From contig NZ_JOFX01000002.1 in NCBI RefSeq assembly GCF_000719345.1, forward strand, positions 427,080 through 491,079: a stretch of 64,000 nt of DNA. Direction: 5' to 3'. Source of the DNA: Streptomyces sp. NRRL F-2664. Its GTDB lineage: Bacteria; Actinomycetota; Actinomycetes; Streptomycetales; Streptomycetaceae. The notes under the pieces were generated by a model that was not told the DNA's origin, did not search any database, and saw only the letters and a program-made list of their open reading frames with translations. The position numbers and the translations under genes are program-made. Shown here piece by piece: positions 35,176-43,331 of this stretch. Numbering within the stretch: position 1 is the stretch's first letter; each line of letters opens with the position of its first letter.

Positions 35176-36351
35176 ATGCGTCACTTTGGGCACATATCGC
35201 CCACGGTCCGTAAGGACCTCTTCCACCAGGAACCAGCGGAATTCACCGGCGCCTCGCCCGCGCGCGTCCTCGCGGCGGCCCTCGGCGCCACGCTCTACAG
35301 TCCCGCCACCCGCCCCGCGCTGGCAGCGGACATCCGCAAACAGGCCGGCCGCGGAGTCGTCTCCATGGTCCTCTGCCTGGAGGATTCCATCAGCGACGGC
35401 GATGTCGTCGGAGCCGAGGAGAACCTCGTCCGCCAGTTCGCCGCGCTCGACGACGACGCCCCGGACGGCGCGGAGCTCCCGCTGCTCTTCGTCCGCGTCC
35501 GCACTCCCGAACAGATACCGGACCTGGCGCGCCGCCTCGGCCGCTCCGTGCGGCACCTGGCCGGATTCGTACTCCCGAAGTTCGACGAGCGGCGCGGCAT
35601 CCCCTTCCTCGAAGCCGTCGTCGACGCGGAGGCCGCGACCGGCCGGTCCCGGCTGTATGCCATGCCCGTCCTGGAGACCCCCGAGCTCCTCCACCTGGAG
35701 ACCCGCGTCGAAGCCCTCGCCGGCATCTCCCGCACGGTCAACAGCCACCGCGACCGGGTCCTGGCGCTGCGCCTGGGCGTGACCGACTTCTGCTCCGCCT
35801 ACGGGCTGCGCCGCACCCCCGACATGACCGCCTACGACGTGCAGATCGTCGCCGGCGTCATCGCCGACGTCGTCAACGTCCTGAGCAGGGCCGACGGCAC
35901 CGGCTTCACCGTGACCGGTCCGGTCTGGGAGTACTTCCGCAGCCAGCAGCGCCTCTTCAAGCCGCAGCTGCGCCGCAGCCCCTTCCTGGAGGAGGGCGTC
36001 GAGGAGCTGCGCACCGCGCTGATCGAGCACGACCTGGACGGGCTGCTGCGCGAGATCGAGCTCGACCGCGCCAACGGGCTGCTGGGCAAGACCTGCATCC
36101 ACCCGGCCCACGTCCCGCCGGTGCACGCCCTGTCGGTGGTCTCCCACGAGGAGTTCTGCGACGCCCAGGACATCCTGCGCCCGGAGCGGGACGGTGGTGG
36201 AGTGATGCGTTCCGCTTATACGAACAAAATGAACGAGGTGAAGCCGCACCGGGCCTGGGCCGAGCGCACCATGCTGCGCGCCGAGGTCTTCGGTGTGGCG
36301 AGGGAGCAGGTCGGCTTCGTCGACCTGCTCACGGCCGGACTCCAGGTGTGA
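35176..36351 (+). CDS. CitE-like (HpcH/HpaI superfamily) C-C bond lyase of the Ter operon
   Basis: A 391-residue TIM-barrel lyase. MVLCLEDSISDGDVVGAEENL carries the metal-binding Glu/Asp, GFVLPKFDERRGIPFLEAV and LYAMPVLETPELLHLETRVEAL the strand ends, and LGVTDFCSAYGLRR the late active-site loop. This is the Ter-associated branch of CitE-like proteins, longer than HpaI. Comparative genomics predicts that it cleaves or forms a C-C bond in a nucleoside-like metabolite made by the Ter biosynthetic module. It heads an operon whose genes overlap by 4 bases (GTGA with the next gene). The C-terminal FVDLLTAGLQV is clean. Confidence 0.88.
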   Translation: MRHFGHISPTVRKDLFHQEPAEFTGASPARVLAAALGATLYSPATRPALAADIRKQAGRGVVSMVLCLEDSISDGDVVGAEENLVRQFAALDDDAPDGAELPLLFVRVRTPEQIPDLARRLGRSVRHLAGFVLPKFDERRGIPFLEAVVDAEAATGRSRLYAMPVLETPELLHLETRVEALAGISRTVNSHRDRVLALRLGVTDFCSAYGLRRTPDMTAYDVQIVAGVIADVVNVLSRADGTGFTVTGPVWEYFRSQQRLFKPQLRRSPFLEEGVEELRTALIEHDLDGLLREIELDRANGLLGKTCIHPAHVPPVHALSVVSHEEFCDAQDILRPERDGGGVMRSAYTNKMNEVKPHRAWAERTMLRAEVFGVAREQVGFVDLLTAGLQV

Positions 36352-38900
36352 GCGGGCCCGTGCCGAAGCAGACGACGAGGAAGGGCAAGACGATCGACGA
36401 GGTGTGGTCGGGTACCTGGGTCGCGGACCGGCTGGGCGTCGCCCTGCACGACGGCGAAGCGGGCCCGCGGCCGGGGACGAGGCTGAGCCCGCGGCTGAAC
36501 GAGCTGCTCGGGCTGGCCCTGCGGCGCAACCCCAAGCGCGCGCACCTGCTGGTCTCGCAGGTGCTGGGCAAGCACGTCCCACAGTCCCCGCGCACGGTGT
36601 ACGCCGCCGGGTACGGGCTCGGTGAACGCGTCCGTGCGCTGCTCGGTGAGGATGCCGCGGCCGCGGCCGTCGTCCTCGGCTACGCCGAGACCGCCACCGG
36701 GCTCGGCCACTGCGTCGCGGACGGCCTCGGCCACGCGCCCTACCTGCACTCCACCCGCCGGCCCGTGCCGGGCGTGGCGGCCGCCGGCGGCTTCGAGGAG
36801 GCGCACTCGCACGCCACCTCGCACCTGCTGCTGCCCGAGGACCGAGAGCTCCTCGCGGGCGAGGGGCCGCTGGTCCTCGTCGACGACGAGTTCTCCACCG
36901 GCAACACGGTCCTGAACACCATCCGCGACCTGCACGCCCGCCACCCGCGCCACCACTACGTGGTCGTCGCCCTCGTCGACATGCGCTCCCCGGCCGACCG
37001 CGACCGGCTCACGGCCTTCGCCGCCGAGCTCGGCGCGCGGGTCGACCTGATCGCCCTCGCCTCGGGCACGGTGTCCCTCCCCGACGGAGTCCTGGCCAAG
37101 GGGCAGGCGCTGGTGGAGGAGTACGAGCCCGCAGCAGCCGGCTCCTGCGGGCCGATGCCCCCAACGGTGTCGACGCCGGCGCCGGTCCTGCGCGTGGACC
37201 TCGACTGGCCGCACGGGCTCCCCGACGGCGGACGCCACGGCTTCACCCCCGCACACCGCCGACGCCTGGAGGCCGCCCTGCCGGCCCTGGCCGCGCAGCT
37301 CACGGCCGCGCTCGGCACCCAGCCCGGACGGGTCCTCGTCCTCGGCAACGAGGAGCTGATGTACGCCCCGCTGCGCCTGGCCAAGGCGCTGGAGGAGGCG
37401 GGCGCGGCCCCCGAGGTCCGCTTCTCCAGCACCACCCGCTCCCCGGTGCTCGCCGTCGACGACCCCGGCTACGCCATCCGCACCCGGCTCGTCTTCCCCG
37501 CCCACGACGCCCCCGCCGACGGCCCCGGCGACCGCTACGCCTACAACGTCGCCCGCCCGGCGCACGGCACCGGCTTCGACACCGTCGTCGCCGTCGTGGA
37601 CTCGGCCGGCGACACCCCCGAACTGCACACGGGGCTCCTCGCGGCGCTCGCCCCGCACACCGGCCGCGTCGTCCTGGCGGTCGTCCCGTCCTACGTACCG
37701 CCCATGGCCTCCCTGGCGTCCCTGCTCTCCCGTACCCCAGACCACCGGCAGGAGCCGACCATGACCGAGCCCCTGCGCGGCCCCGCCTTCTCCTCCTACG
37801 CCCCCGAGGACGTCGGCTGGCTGCTCCAGGACCTCTCCGGCGTCCGGCTCGAAGCGCCGACCGAGGAGCGCGAGGAGGCCATCCAGGCCGGAGGCGCGCA
37901 CTACGCCGAGTCGCTGCCCGTGGAATACCAGCCCTCGCCCGAGTACCAGGAGCTGTACCGCAGCGCGCTGACCGCCTCGGCGGCCCGCGTGGCCCGCGCC
38001 GTCGGCACGGTCACCGAGACCGTCCTCGCCGAACGCTCCCCCTCCCCGGTCCTGGTCTCCCTGGCCCGCGCCGGCACCCCCGTGGGCGTCCTGATGCGCC
38101 GCTGGGCCAGCGCCCGGCACGGCCTGGACCTGCCGCACTACGCCGTCTCCATCGTGCGGGGCCGCGGCATCGACGCCAACGCCCTGCGCTGGCTGGCCGC
38201 CCACCACGACCCCGCCGACGTCGTCTTCGTCGACGGCTGGACCGGCAAGGGCGCCATCACCCGCGAGCTGAAGGCAGCCCTCGCGGAGTTCCCCGGCTTC
38301 GACCCGGAGATCGTCGTCCTCGCCGACCCCGGCTCGTGCGTGCCCACGTACGGCACCCGCGAGGACTTCCTCATCCCGTCCGCCTGTCTCAATTCCACCG
38401 TCTCCGGTCTCATCTCGCGTACGGTTCTCAGGTCCGACCTGGTCGGACCCGACGACTTCCACGGCGCGAAGTTCTACCGGGAGCTCGCCGGAGCCGACGT
38501 CTCCGTGGCATTCGTCGACGCCGTCGCCGCCCGCTTCGACGACGTGGCGGACGCCGTCGGCGAGGAGGTCAAGGAACTCCTCGCCGCCGACCGCACCCCC
38601 ACCTGGGAGGGCTGGGCAGCGGTCGAGCGGATCAGCGAGGAGTACGGCATCCACGACGTGAACCTCGTCAAGCCCGGAGTCGGCGAGACCACCCGCGTCC
38701 TGCTGCGCCGGGTGCCGTGGAAGATCCTGGCGCAGCGCGGCGCCGGGGCCGACCTTGACCACGTACGGCTGCTCGCCGAGCAGCGCGGGGTCCCGGTGGA
38801 GGAGGTCGACGGCCTGCCGTACACCTGCGTCGGCCTCATCCACCCCAGATTCACGCGCGGCGCCACCGGCGCCGACGGAAAGGCTGTGGCCTCCAAGTGA
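36348..38900 (+). CDS. Fused phosphoribosyltransferase-TRSP / StiP-PELOTA protein
   Basis: An 850-residue fusion. Residues about 30-270 are a type I phosphoribosyltransferase (PRTase_2): GYAETATGLGH at 111-121 and the PRPP loop VLVDDEFSTGNT at 176-187. Residues about 280-470 are the TRSP domain. From Met472 a second module starts (TEPLRGPAFSSYAPEDVGW), the PRTase-like StiP domain with SLARAGTPVGVLMRRW and DGWTGKGAITRE, ending in a PELOTA RNA-binding-like domain (LLRRVPWKILAQRGA). Pfam names the latter group cysteine protease StiP, though its PRTase-like loop argues for nucleotide chemistry. Usually two genes; here joined. The GTG 36348 overlaps the lyase stop by four bases. Confidence 0.85.
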   Translation: MSGPVPKQTTRKGKTIDEVWSGTWVADRLGVALHDGEAGPRPGTRLSPRLNELLGLALRRNPKRAHLLVSQVLGKHVPQSPRTVYAAGYGLGERVRALLGEDAAAAAVVLGYAETATGLGHCVADGLGHAPYLHSTRRPVPGVAAAGGFEEAHSHATSHLLLPEDRELLAGEGPLVLVDDEFSTGNTVLNTIRDLHARHPRHHYVVVALVDMRSPADRDRLTAFAAELGARVDLIALASGTVSLPDGVLAKGQALVEEYEPAAAGSCGPMPPTVSTPAPVLRVDLDWPHGLPDGGRHGFTPAHRRRLEAALPALAAQLTAALGTQPGRVLVLGNEELMYAPLRLAKALEEAGAAPEVRFSSTTRSPVLAVDDPGYAIRTRLVFPAHDAPADGPGDRYAYNVARPAHGTGFDTVVAVVDSAGDTPELHTGLLAALAPHTGRVVLAVVPSYVPPMASLASLLSRTPDHRQEPTMTEPLRGPAFSSYAPEDVGWLLQDLSGVRLEAPTEEREEAIQAGGAHYAESLPVEYQPSPEYQELYRSALTASAARVARAVGTVTETVLAERSPSPVLVSLARAGTPVGVLMRRWASARHGLDLPHYAVSIVRGRGIDANALRWLAAHHDPADVVFVDGWTGKGAITRELKAALAEFPGFDPEIVVLADPGSCVPTYGTREDFLIPSACLNSTVSGLISRTVLRSDLVGPDDFHGAKFYRELAGADVSVAFVDAVAARFDDVADAVGEEVKELLAADRTPTWEGWAAVERISEEYGIHDVNLVKPGVGETTRVLLRRVPWKILAQRGAGADLDHVRLLAEQRGVPVEEVDGLPYTCVGLIHPRFTRGATGADGKAVASK
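37750..37763 (+). promoter_or_regulatory. Internal ribosome-binding site and ATG at the fusion joint
   Basis: CAGGAG at 37749-37754 lies six bases before an in-frame ATG at 37761 (codon 472), exactly where a free-standing StiP gene would begin. It may allow a second, shorter product to be made from the same message. Confidence 0.55.
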
Positions 38901-39727
38901 CTGTCCTCGTAGCCAGCGACCTCGACCGCACGCTCATCTACTCCGCGGCCGCGCTCGGCCTGACCATGCCCGACCCGGTGGCCCCGCGGCTGCTGTGCGT
39001 CGAGGTGCACGAGAGCAAGCCGCTGTCCTACATGACGGAGACGGCCGCGGCACTGCTGTCGGAACTCACCGAGGACCCGTCCGTCGTCTTCGTCCCCACC
39101 ACCACCCGCACCCGCAAGCAGTACCAGCGCATCCGCTTCCCCGGCCGCCCCGCCCCGTACGCGATCTGCGCCAACGGCGGTCAGCTCCTCGTCGACGGCG
39201 TCCCGGACCGCGACTGGCGGCGGCAGGTCGCCGCGCGCCTCGCCGAGGAGTGCGCCCCGCTGGAGGAGGTCCACGAGCACCTGCTGGCCACCGCCGACCC
39301 CGCGTGGCTGCGCAAGGCACGGCTGGCGGAGGACCTCTTCGCGTATCTCGTCGTCGAGCGGGCCCTGGTCCCCGACGCCTGGCTCAAGTCCCTCTCCGAG
39401 TGGGCCGGGGCCCGCGGCTGGACCGTCTCCCTCCAGGGCCGGAAGATCTACGCCGTGCCGCGCCCGCTGACCAAGAGCGCTGCGATGTACGAGGTGGCCC
39501 GCCGGACCGGCGCGACCACGACCCTGGCCGCGGGGGACTCACTGCTGGACGCCGACCTGCTGCTGGCCGCGGACGCCGCCTGGCGCCCAGGCCACGGCGA
39601 ACTGGCCGACGCGGCCTGGACCGCGCCCACGGTGACCGCGCTGGCCGAGGCGGGCGTCCTGGCCGGCGAGGCGATCTTGCGCGCATTCGCCCGCGAGGCC
39701 GGGCGGCTCGGCAGACTGGACGCATGA
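38897..39727 (+). CDS. HAD-superfamily phosphatase of the Ter operon
   Basis: A 276-residue Cof-like HAD hydrolase. Motif I is ASDLDRTLIYS; motif II Thr/Ser is in VFVPTTTRT; the conserved Lys is in PRPLTKSAAM; motif IV is LAAGDSLLDADLL. The catalytic Asp pair (DLD) is intact. The GTG 38897 overlaps the previous stop by four bases (GTGA), giving translational coupling. It would remove a phosphate from the product of the phosphoribosyltransferase steps (inference from its place in Ter biosynthetic modules). Confidence 0.9.
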   Translation: MTVLVASDLDRTLIYSAAALGLTMPDPVAPRLLCVEVHESKPLSYMTETAAALLSELTEDPSVVFVPTTTRTRKQYQRIRFPGRPAPYAICANGGQLLVDGVPDRDWRRQVAARLAEECAPLEEVHEHLLATADPAWLRKARLAEDLFAYLVVERALVPDAWLKSLSEWAGARGWTVSLQGRKIYAVPRPLTKSAAMYEVARRTGATTTLAAGDSLLDADLLLAADAAWRPGHGELADAAWTAPTVTALAEAGVLAGEAILRAFAREAGRLGRLDA

Positions 39728-40383
39728 GCAAAGGCAACAGCACGAAGATCACGGATGAGCTGTACCAGTACATGCTCGACCACAACCCCCCGCTGGACAG
39801 CGTCCAGCGGGGCCTGGTGGCGAGGACCTACGCAGCGTTCCCGGACGTCGCCGGAATGCAGTCCGCGGAGGAGCAGGGGCCGCTGCTGGCCTTCCTCGTC
39901 CGGCTGACCGGCGCCCGCCTCATCGTCGAGGTGGGCACCTTCACCGGCTTCTCGGCCCTGTCGATGGCCCAGGCGCTGCCCCCGGACGGCCGCCTCATCG
40001 CCTGCGACGTCTCCGAGGAGTGGACGGCGTACGGCCGGGAGGCCTGGGAGGAGGCCGGCGTCGCGGACCGCATCGAGCTGCGGATCGCGCCGGCCCTGGA
40101 GACCCTGCGCGCGATGCCGGCCGAACCGCACATCGACATGGCCTACGTCGACGCCGACAAGGAGAGCCAGATCGCCTACTGGGAGGAGCTCGTGCCGAGG
40201 CTCCGGCCCGGCGGCCTGATCGTCACGGACAACACCCTCTTCCACGGCACGGTCCTCGACGAGTCCGCCACCGGCTCGGCGGCGGGCGTGCGCGCCTTCA
40301 ACGACCACGTGGCGGCGGACCCGCGCATGGACTCCGTCCTGCTGGCCATCTCGGACGGGCTGACCCTCTCGCGCAAGCGGTAG
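39724..40383 (+). CDS. Class I O-methyltransferase, last gene of the Ter operon
   Basis: A 219-residue SAM-dependent methyltransferase of the catechol/caffeoyl-CoA type. SAM motif I is IVEVGTFTGFSALSMAQAL, then IACDVSEEWTAYGREAW, and AYVDADKESQIAYWEELVPRLRPGG with the metal-binding Asp and DNTLFHG. The ATG overlaps the HAD stop (ATGA), so it is co-translated. A methyltransferase suggests the metabolite is O-methylated. Family members need Mg2+ or a similar metal. Nothing else in the window shares the operon. Confidence 0.9.
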   Translation: MSKGNSTKITDELYQYMLDHNPPLDSVQRGLVARTYAAFPDVAGMQSAEEQGPLLAFLVRLTGARLIVEVGTFTGFSALSMAQALPPDGRLIACDVSEEWTAYGREAWEEAGVADRIELRIAPALETLRAMPAEPHIDMAYVDADKESQIAYWEELVPRLRPGGLIVTDNTLFHGTVLDESATGSAAGVRAFNDHVAADPRMDSVLLAISDGLTLSRKR

Positions 40384-40421
40384 CGCGCGGGGTGGGGTGG
40401 TGGTGGGCCCGCCCGTGAAGG

Positions 40422-40452
40422 GGCGCCCGTCCGCCGGCGTCCGCAGGGCGCC
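40422..40452 (+). terminator. Candidate terminator after the Ter operon
   Basis: GGCGCCC (40422-40428) pairs with GGGCGCC (40446-40452) with a 17-base loop, 39 bases after the operon end. It may serve both convergent transcripts. Modest stem. Confidence 0.5.
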
Positions 40453-40457
40453 AGGGG

Positions 40458-40682
40458 TCAGCCGCAGCCGCCGCCACCGCAGCAGCCCCCGCCACCCCCG
40501 CCGCCCATGGGGCGGGCGGCGGCGGGGGCGCCGCTCGACCCGCCCACGGCCACGGCGGACAGCAGCTTGACGGTGTCGGCGTGCCCCGCCGGGCAGTCGG
40601 CGGGGGCGGAGGACTCGGCCATGGGGCGGCTGACCTCGAAGGTGTCGTCGCAGGTCCGGCAGCGGAATTCGTAACGAGGCAT
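40458..40682 (-). CDS. FmdB-type zinc-ribbon protein with Gly/Cys tail
   Basis: A 74-residue protein. MPRYEFRCRTCDDTFEV is the FmdB zinc ribbon first half and CPAGHADTVKLL the second (CxxC ... C-H pattern). The C-terminus is GGGGGGCCGGGGCG, a glycine stretch with CC and C. Homologues in Streptomyces have this same tail, which may bind metal. FmdB domains are predicted regulatory or metal-handling. The ATG 40682 is used. No cofactor partner nearby. Confidence 0.85.
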   Translation of the reverse strand: MPRYEFRCRTCDDTFEVSRPMAESSAPADCPAGHADTVKLLSAVAVGGSSGAPAAARPMGGGGGGGCCGGGGCG

Positions 40683-40741
40683 GCGCACAGGCTAAACGCG
40701 CCCCCCGCCGCAGCGCTACGACGCGAGGGGTGTGCCGCCCC

Positions 40742-41476
40742 TCAGGGAGTGTGGGGGCGCGCGAACCGTGCCCGCGCCGCCCGCGCCCGGTCCTCCCGGG
40801 CCGCCTGCTCGGGGTGGCGGGCCCGCCAGTACGGATTGTCGTGCGGCAGCGCACTGCCCACCCGCCCGTACATCCCGAACCACATCAACATGACGCCGAC
40901 CACGAAGCTGAACAACACGTTCTGGATCTTGAAGGCGAGGAAGTTCAGCTCCGTGTCGAGCAGCGCGAGGTTCACGAACCCGCTCGCGATGAACAGCACC
41001 CCCAGCACGATGTTCAGCGTCGAGGCGAAGGTCCCGCCCACCACCATCCCGACGATCAGCAGCCCGCCGATGCAGAGCGACAGCACGCTCAGCGCGCCGT
41101 TGGTGTTCAGCGCCAGCACGGTGTCGCCGCCGGTGTCGAAGAACCCGATCCGGTCGATGAGGCCCAGGACCCCGAACACCATCAGCAGCAGACCGGTGAG
41201 CCCCGCCCCGACCCGGTACACCTGGTTGAGCTTGTGATCCGCCGGCAGGTGCCTGTCGAGCCGGGCGTTGACGGGATGCAGAGCGCGTTGCACACGCCGC
41301 CCGATCGGGTGCGGATCCTGATCCGCACCCGTCACGTAAGGCTCGTGGGCCACGTAGGGCGCGTAGTGCTCATGGGGCTCGGTGCACCCGTACGCCGCAT
41401 GGGCCGCGTACGGCGCAGGGGGCACAGGCTCCGGTGTCCGGGACGCACGCGACCTGCGGAAGGTGTGGGCAGCCAT
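40742..41476 (-). CDS. DUF4383 membrane protein with long N-terminal tail
   Basis: A 244-residue protein. Residues 1-75 are a His/Tyr/Pro-rich cytoplasmic tail (PYAAHAAYGCTEPHEHYAPYVAHEPY), possibly metal-binding. Four membrane segments follow: VGAGLTGLLLMVFGVLGLI, LSVLSLCIGGLLIVGMVVGG, LNIVLGVLFIASGFVNLAL and IQNVLFSFVVGVMLMWFGMY, the DUF4383 pattern. The C-terminal tail (YWRARHPEQAAREDRARAARA) is charged. Strong ribosome-binding site GAGGAGG before the ATG at 41476. Function unknown. Confidence 0.82.
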   Translation of the reverse strand: MAAHTFRRSRASRTPEPVPPAPYAAHAAYGCTEPHEHYAPYVAHEPYVTGADQDPHPIGRRVQRALHPVNARLDRHLPADHKLNQVYRVGAGLTGLLLMVFGVLGLIDRIGFFDTGGDTVLALNTNGALSVLSLCIGGLLIVGMVVGGTFASTLNIVLGVLFIASGFVNLALLDTELNFLAFKIQNVLFSFVVGVMLMWFGMYGRVGSALPHDNPYWRARHPEQAAREDRARAARARFARPHTP

Positions 41477-41670
41477 GGAGACCTCCTCTGCTCCATCCCG
41501 TACCCCCAGCATCCGCCGCCCGGGCCGTGACGACAACCACGGCAATGGCGACGACGTGGGGAGCCCCGCGTCCCCGCGAAGGCCGAGGCGGCGGCGACGA
41601 GCCGCCGCGGGCACCCCACCGGGATGCAGGCAGAGCCCGCAACGGGAGCAGGAGCGGGAGCCGGGTCGCG

Positions 41671-42942
41671 CTAGCCGTGGCCGCGCTCTTCCCGGATCGC
41701 GCTCACCACCCGGTTCACGGACGCCCGAACGGCCGCCATCTCCTGGAGGAACGCCCAGTAGTCCGGATGCCGCCCCTCCAGCCCCTCCAGCGCCCGGCCC
41801 ACCCGGGCCACCGCATCGTCCAGCGGTCCCGCGTGCCGCGGATCGGGCACGCTGCGCCCCGCCATCGCCAGCCGCTGCGCGTCCCGGATCGCGAACCGGG
41901 TCCGGTCCACCTCCGCCTGCGGGTCCCGCGCCACCGCCTCCAGCCGCGTCAGCCGGTCCTGCGCCGCCGACACCGCCTCGTCCGTCGCGTCCAGCGCACC
42001 CCGGACCGCCTCGATCAGCGCCCCCACGTCCGCCCAGCGCTGCTCGTCCCGGGCCGCGCCCGCCTCCCGCAGCCGCTCCTCGGCCCGCGACACGTCCCGC
42101 ACCGCCTCCTCCGGCACGTGCTGGAGGTCCTGCCAGCACGCCGCACTGAAGCGCCGCCGCAGCTCGCTCAACACCGGATCCACCCGGTCCGCCCGGTTGC
42201 GCAGCGCCTGCGCCCGGGTCCGCAGGCTCACCAGCCGCCGGTCGATCTCCGCCGCCCGCTCGGGCAACCGCGCGGCCTCGGCCCGTACGGCCTCCGCGTC
42301 CCGCAGGATCCGGTCTGCGCGCTGCACCGTCTCCTGCACTCCGTGCTGGGCCGCGCCCTGATTCAGCTTGGTCAGCTCCGGCCCGAGCGCCGCCAGCCGC
42401 GCCGCCAACTCATCGGCCCGCATCCCCTCGGCCCGTACGGCATCCAGCGCGTCACTGGCTCCGATCAGCGCGGCCCTCGCCCGCTCCCGCGCCGGCGCGA
42501 CCCGGGCCAGCTGCGTCTCGGCCTTGTCCAGCAGCGGCTGCAGACCCTGCGCGAACCGCTCCAGCTCCCCCTTGACCCGCAGGAGTTCGTCCCGGGCCCG
42601 GGTCAGCTCGTCCCGCGCCCGCGCGGCCACCGAGGCCTCCAACTCGGCCCGGTCCAGGTCGTACGCGTCGACCGCCTCGATGTAGACGTGACTGACCTGG
42701 TCGATCCGCTGCCCGAGGGCCGCGAACCCCTCGGTCGCCTGCCGCGCCGCCGGAGACCCGTCCGCGGCGGCGATGGTCTCGATCGAGATCCGCAGATCCC
42801 GCTGCGCCGTGTCCAGCTCGTAGAACGCCGCCGCCGCGGCATCCTTGGCCGCCTGCGCATCCGCCCGCCGACTCTCGTCCCGCCCACCGAACCACCGCCG
42901 GGATGCCGTCGCCACAGTCCCTCTCCCGTACGTGTCCGCCAT
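41671..42942 (-). CDS. Coiled-coil protein beside the Ter region
   Basis: A 423-residue soluble protein of almost continuous heptads. It starts MADTYGRGTVATASRRWFGGRDE and then runs in long Ala/Arg/Glu/Leu helices (ARARDELTRARDELLRVKGELERF, ERARAALIGASDALDAVR) with no glycine or proline until the end (RRHPDYWAFLQEMAAVR style tail). No catalytic motif, signal or membrane segment. Homologues lie beside DUF4383 and ter genes in streptomycetes, suggesting a scaffold of the Ter stress response; this is association only. ATG at 42942 chosen; the longer frame enters the tRNA promoter region. Confidence 0.75.
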   Translation of the reverse strand: MADTYGRGTVATASRRWFGGRDESRRADAQAAKDAAAAAFYELDTAQRDLRISIETIAAADGSPAARQATEGFAALGQRIDQVSHVYIEAVDAYDLDRAELEASVAARARDELTRARDELLRVKGELERFAQGLQPLLDKAETQLARVAPARERARAALIGASDALDAVRAEGMRADELAARLAALGPELTKLNQGAAQHGVQETVQRADRILRDAEAVRAEAARLPERAAEIDRRLVSLRTRAQALRNRADRVDPVLSELRRRFSAACWQDLQHVPEEAVRDVSRAEERLREAGAARDEQRWADVGALIEAVRGALDATDEAVSAAQDRLTRLEAVARDPQAEVDRTRFAIRDAQRLAMAGRSVPDPRHAGPLDDAVARVGRALEGLEGRHPDYWAFLQEMAAVRASVNRVVSAIREERGHG

Positions 42943-43019
42943 GCCCCGGTCCATTCTCTCCCACGGGAACGGGTTTGCGTGGGGGGTGCGCGCGCCATGT
43001 AGGCTGTCCACTCATCCAC

Positions 43020-43094
43020 GGGTGCGTAGCTCAGGGGTAGAGCGCTGCTCTTACAAAGCAGATGTCGGCGGTTCGAAACCGTCCGCGCCCACCA
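43020..43094 (+). tRNA. tRNA-Val, anticodon TAC
   Basis: A 75-base tRNA with encoded CCA. Acceptor GGGTGCG pairs with CGCGCCC (one G-T), the D arm contains GCTCAGGGGTAGAGC, anticodon loop is CTTACAA in the stem CTGCT/AGCAG giving anticodon TAC for GTA valine codons, and TTCGAAA is the T loop. A perfect hairpin terminator follows five bases later. Confidence 0.93.
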
Positions 43095-43098
43095 GTCG

Positions 43099-43132
43099 AA
43101 AGGCCCTCAACCGATCATGGTTGGGGGCCTTT
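43099..43132 (+). terminator. Terminator of the tRNA-Val gene
   Basis: AAAGGCCCTCAACC pairs with GGTTGGGGGCCTTT around a six-base loop (one G-T pair). Confidence 0.8.
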
Positions 43133-43297
43133 GACGGTTGAAAGTGACGGCATCCTGGCTGGCGAACGCCTCGGGCCGTAGGCCTGGTTCTGGGGCGTAA
43201 CGGCGAAGAGTGACAGCCACGGAGTCGACGTCGGCGCGGACGTCGAGCGGTGCTCTCAGCGACGGCGGCGGTTGTCAGCGCTCTGCCGTGGTAGGTG

Positions 43298-43326
43298 AAG
43301 GCCCCCGGTCCGGTGGGCGGGGGCTT
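43298..43326 (-). terminator. Terminator of the bL37 gene
   Basis: On the minus strand AAAGCCCCC...GGGGGCCTT forms a stem after the bL37 stop, with an internal GC-rich extension. Confidence 0.7.
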
Positions 43327-43331
43327 TCGGG

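Noticed and set aside
36216..38843. An 875-codon minus-strand frame over the PRTase fusion
   Set aside because: Antisense shadow; sequence is Gly/Val/Arg/Asp-rich with no motif.
43140..43300. Possible extra small RNA between tRNA-Val and bL37
   Set aside because: No conserved structure beyond the terminators of the two genes.
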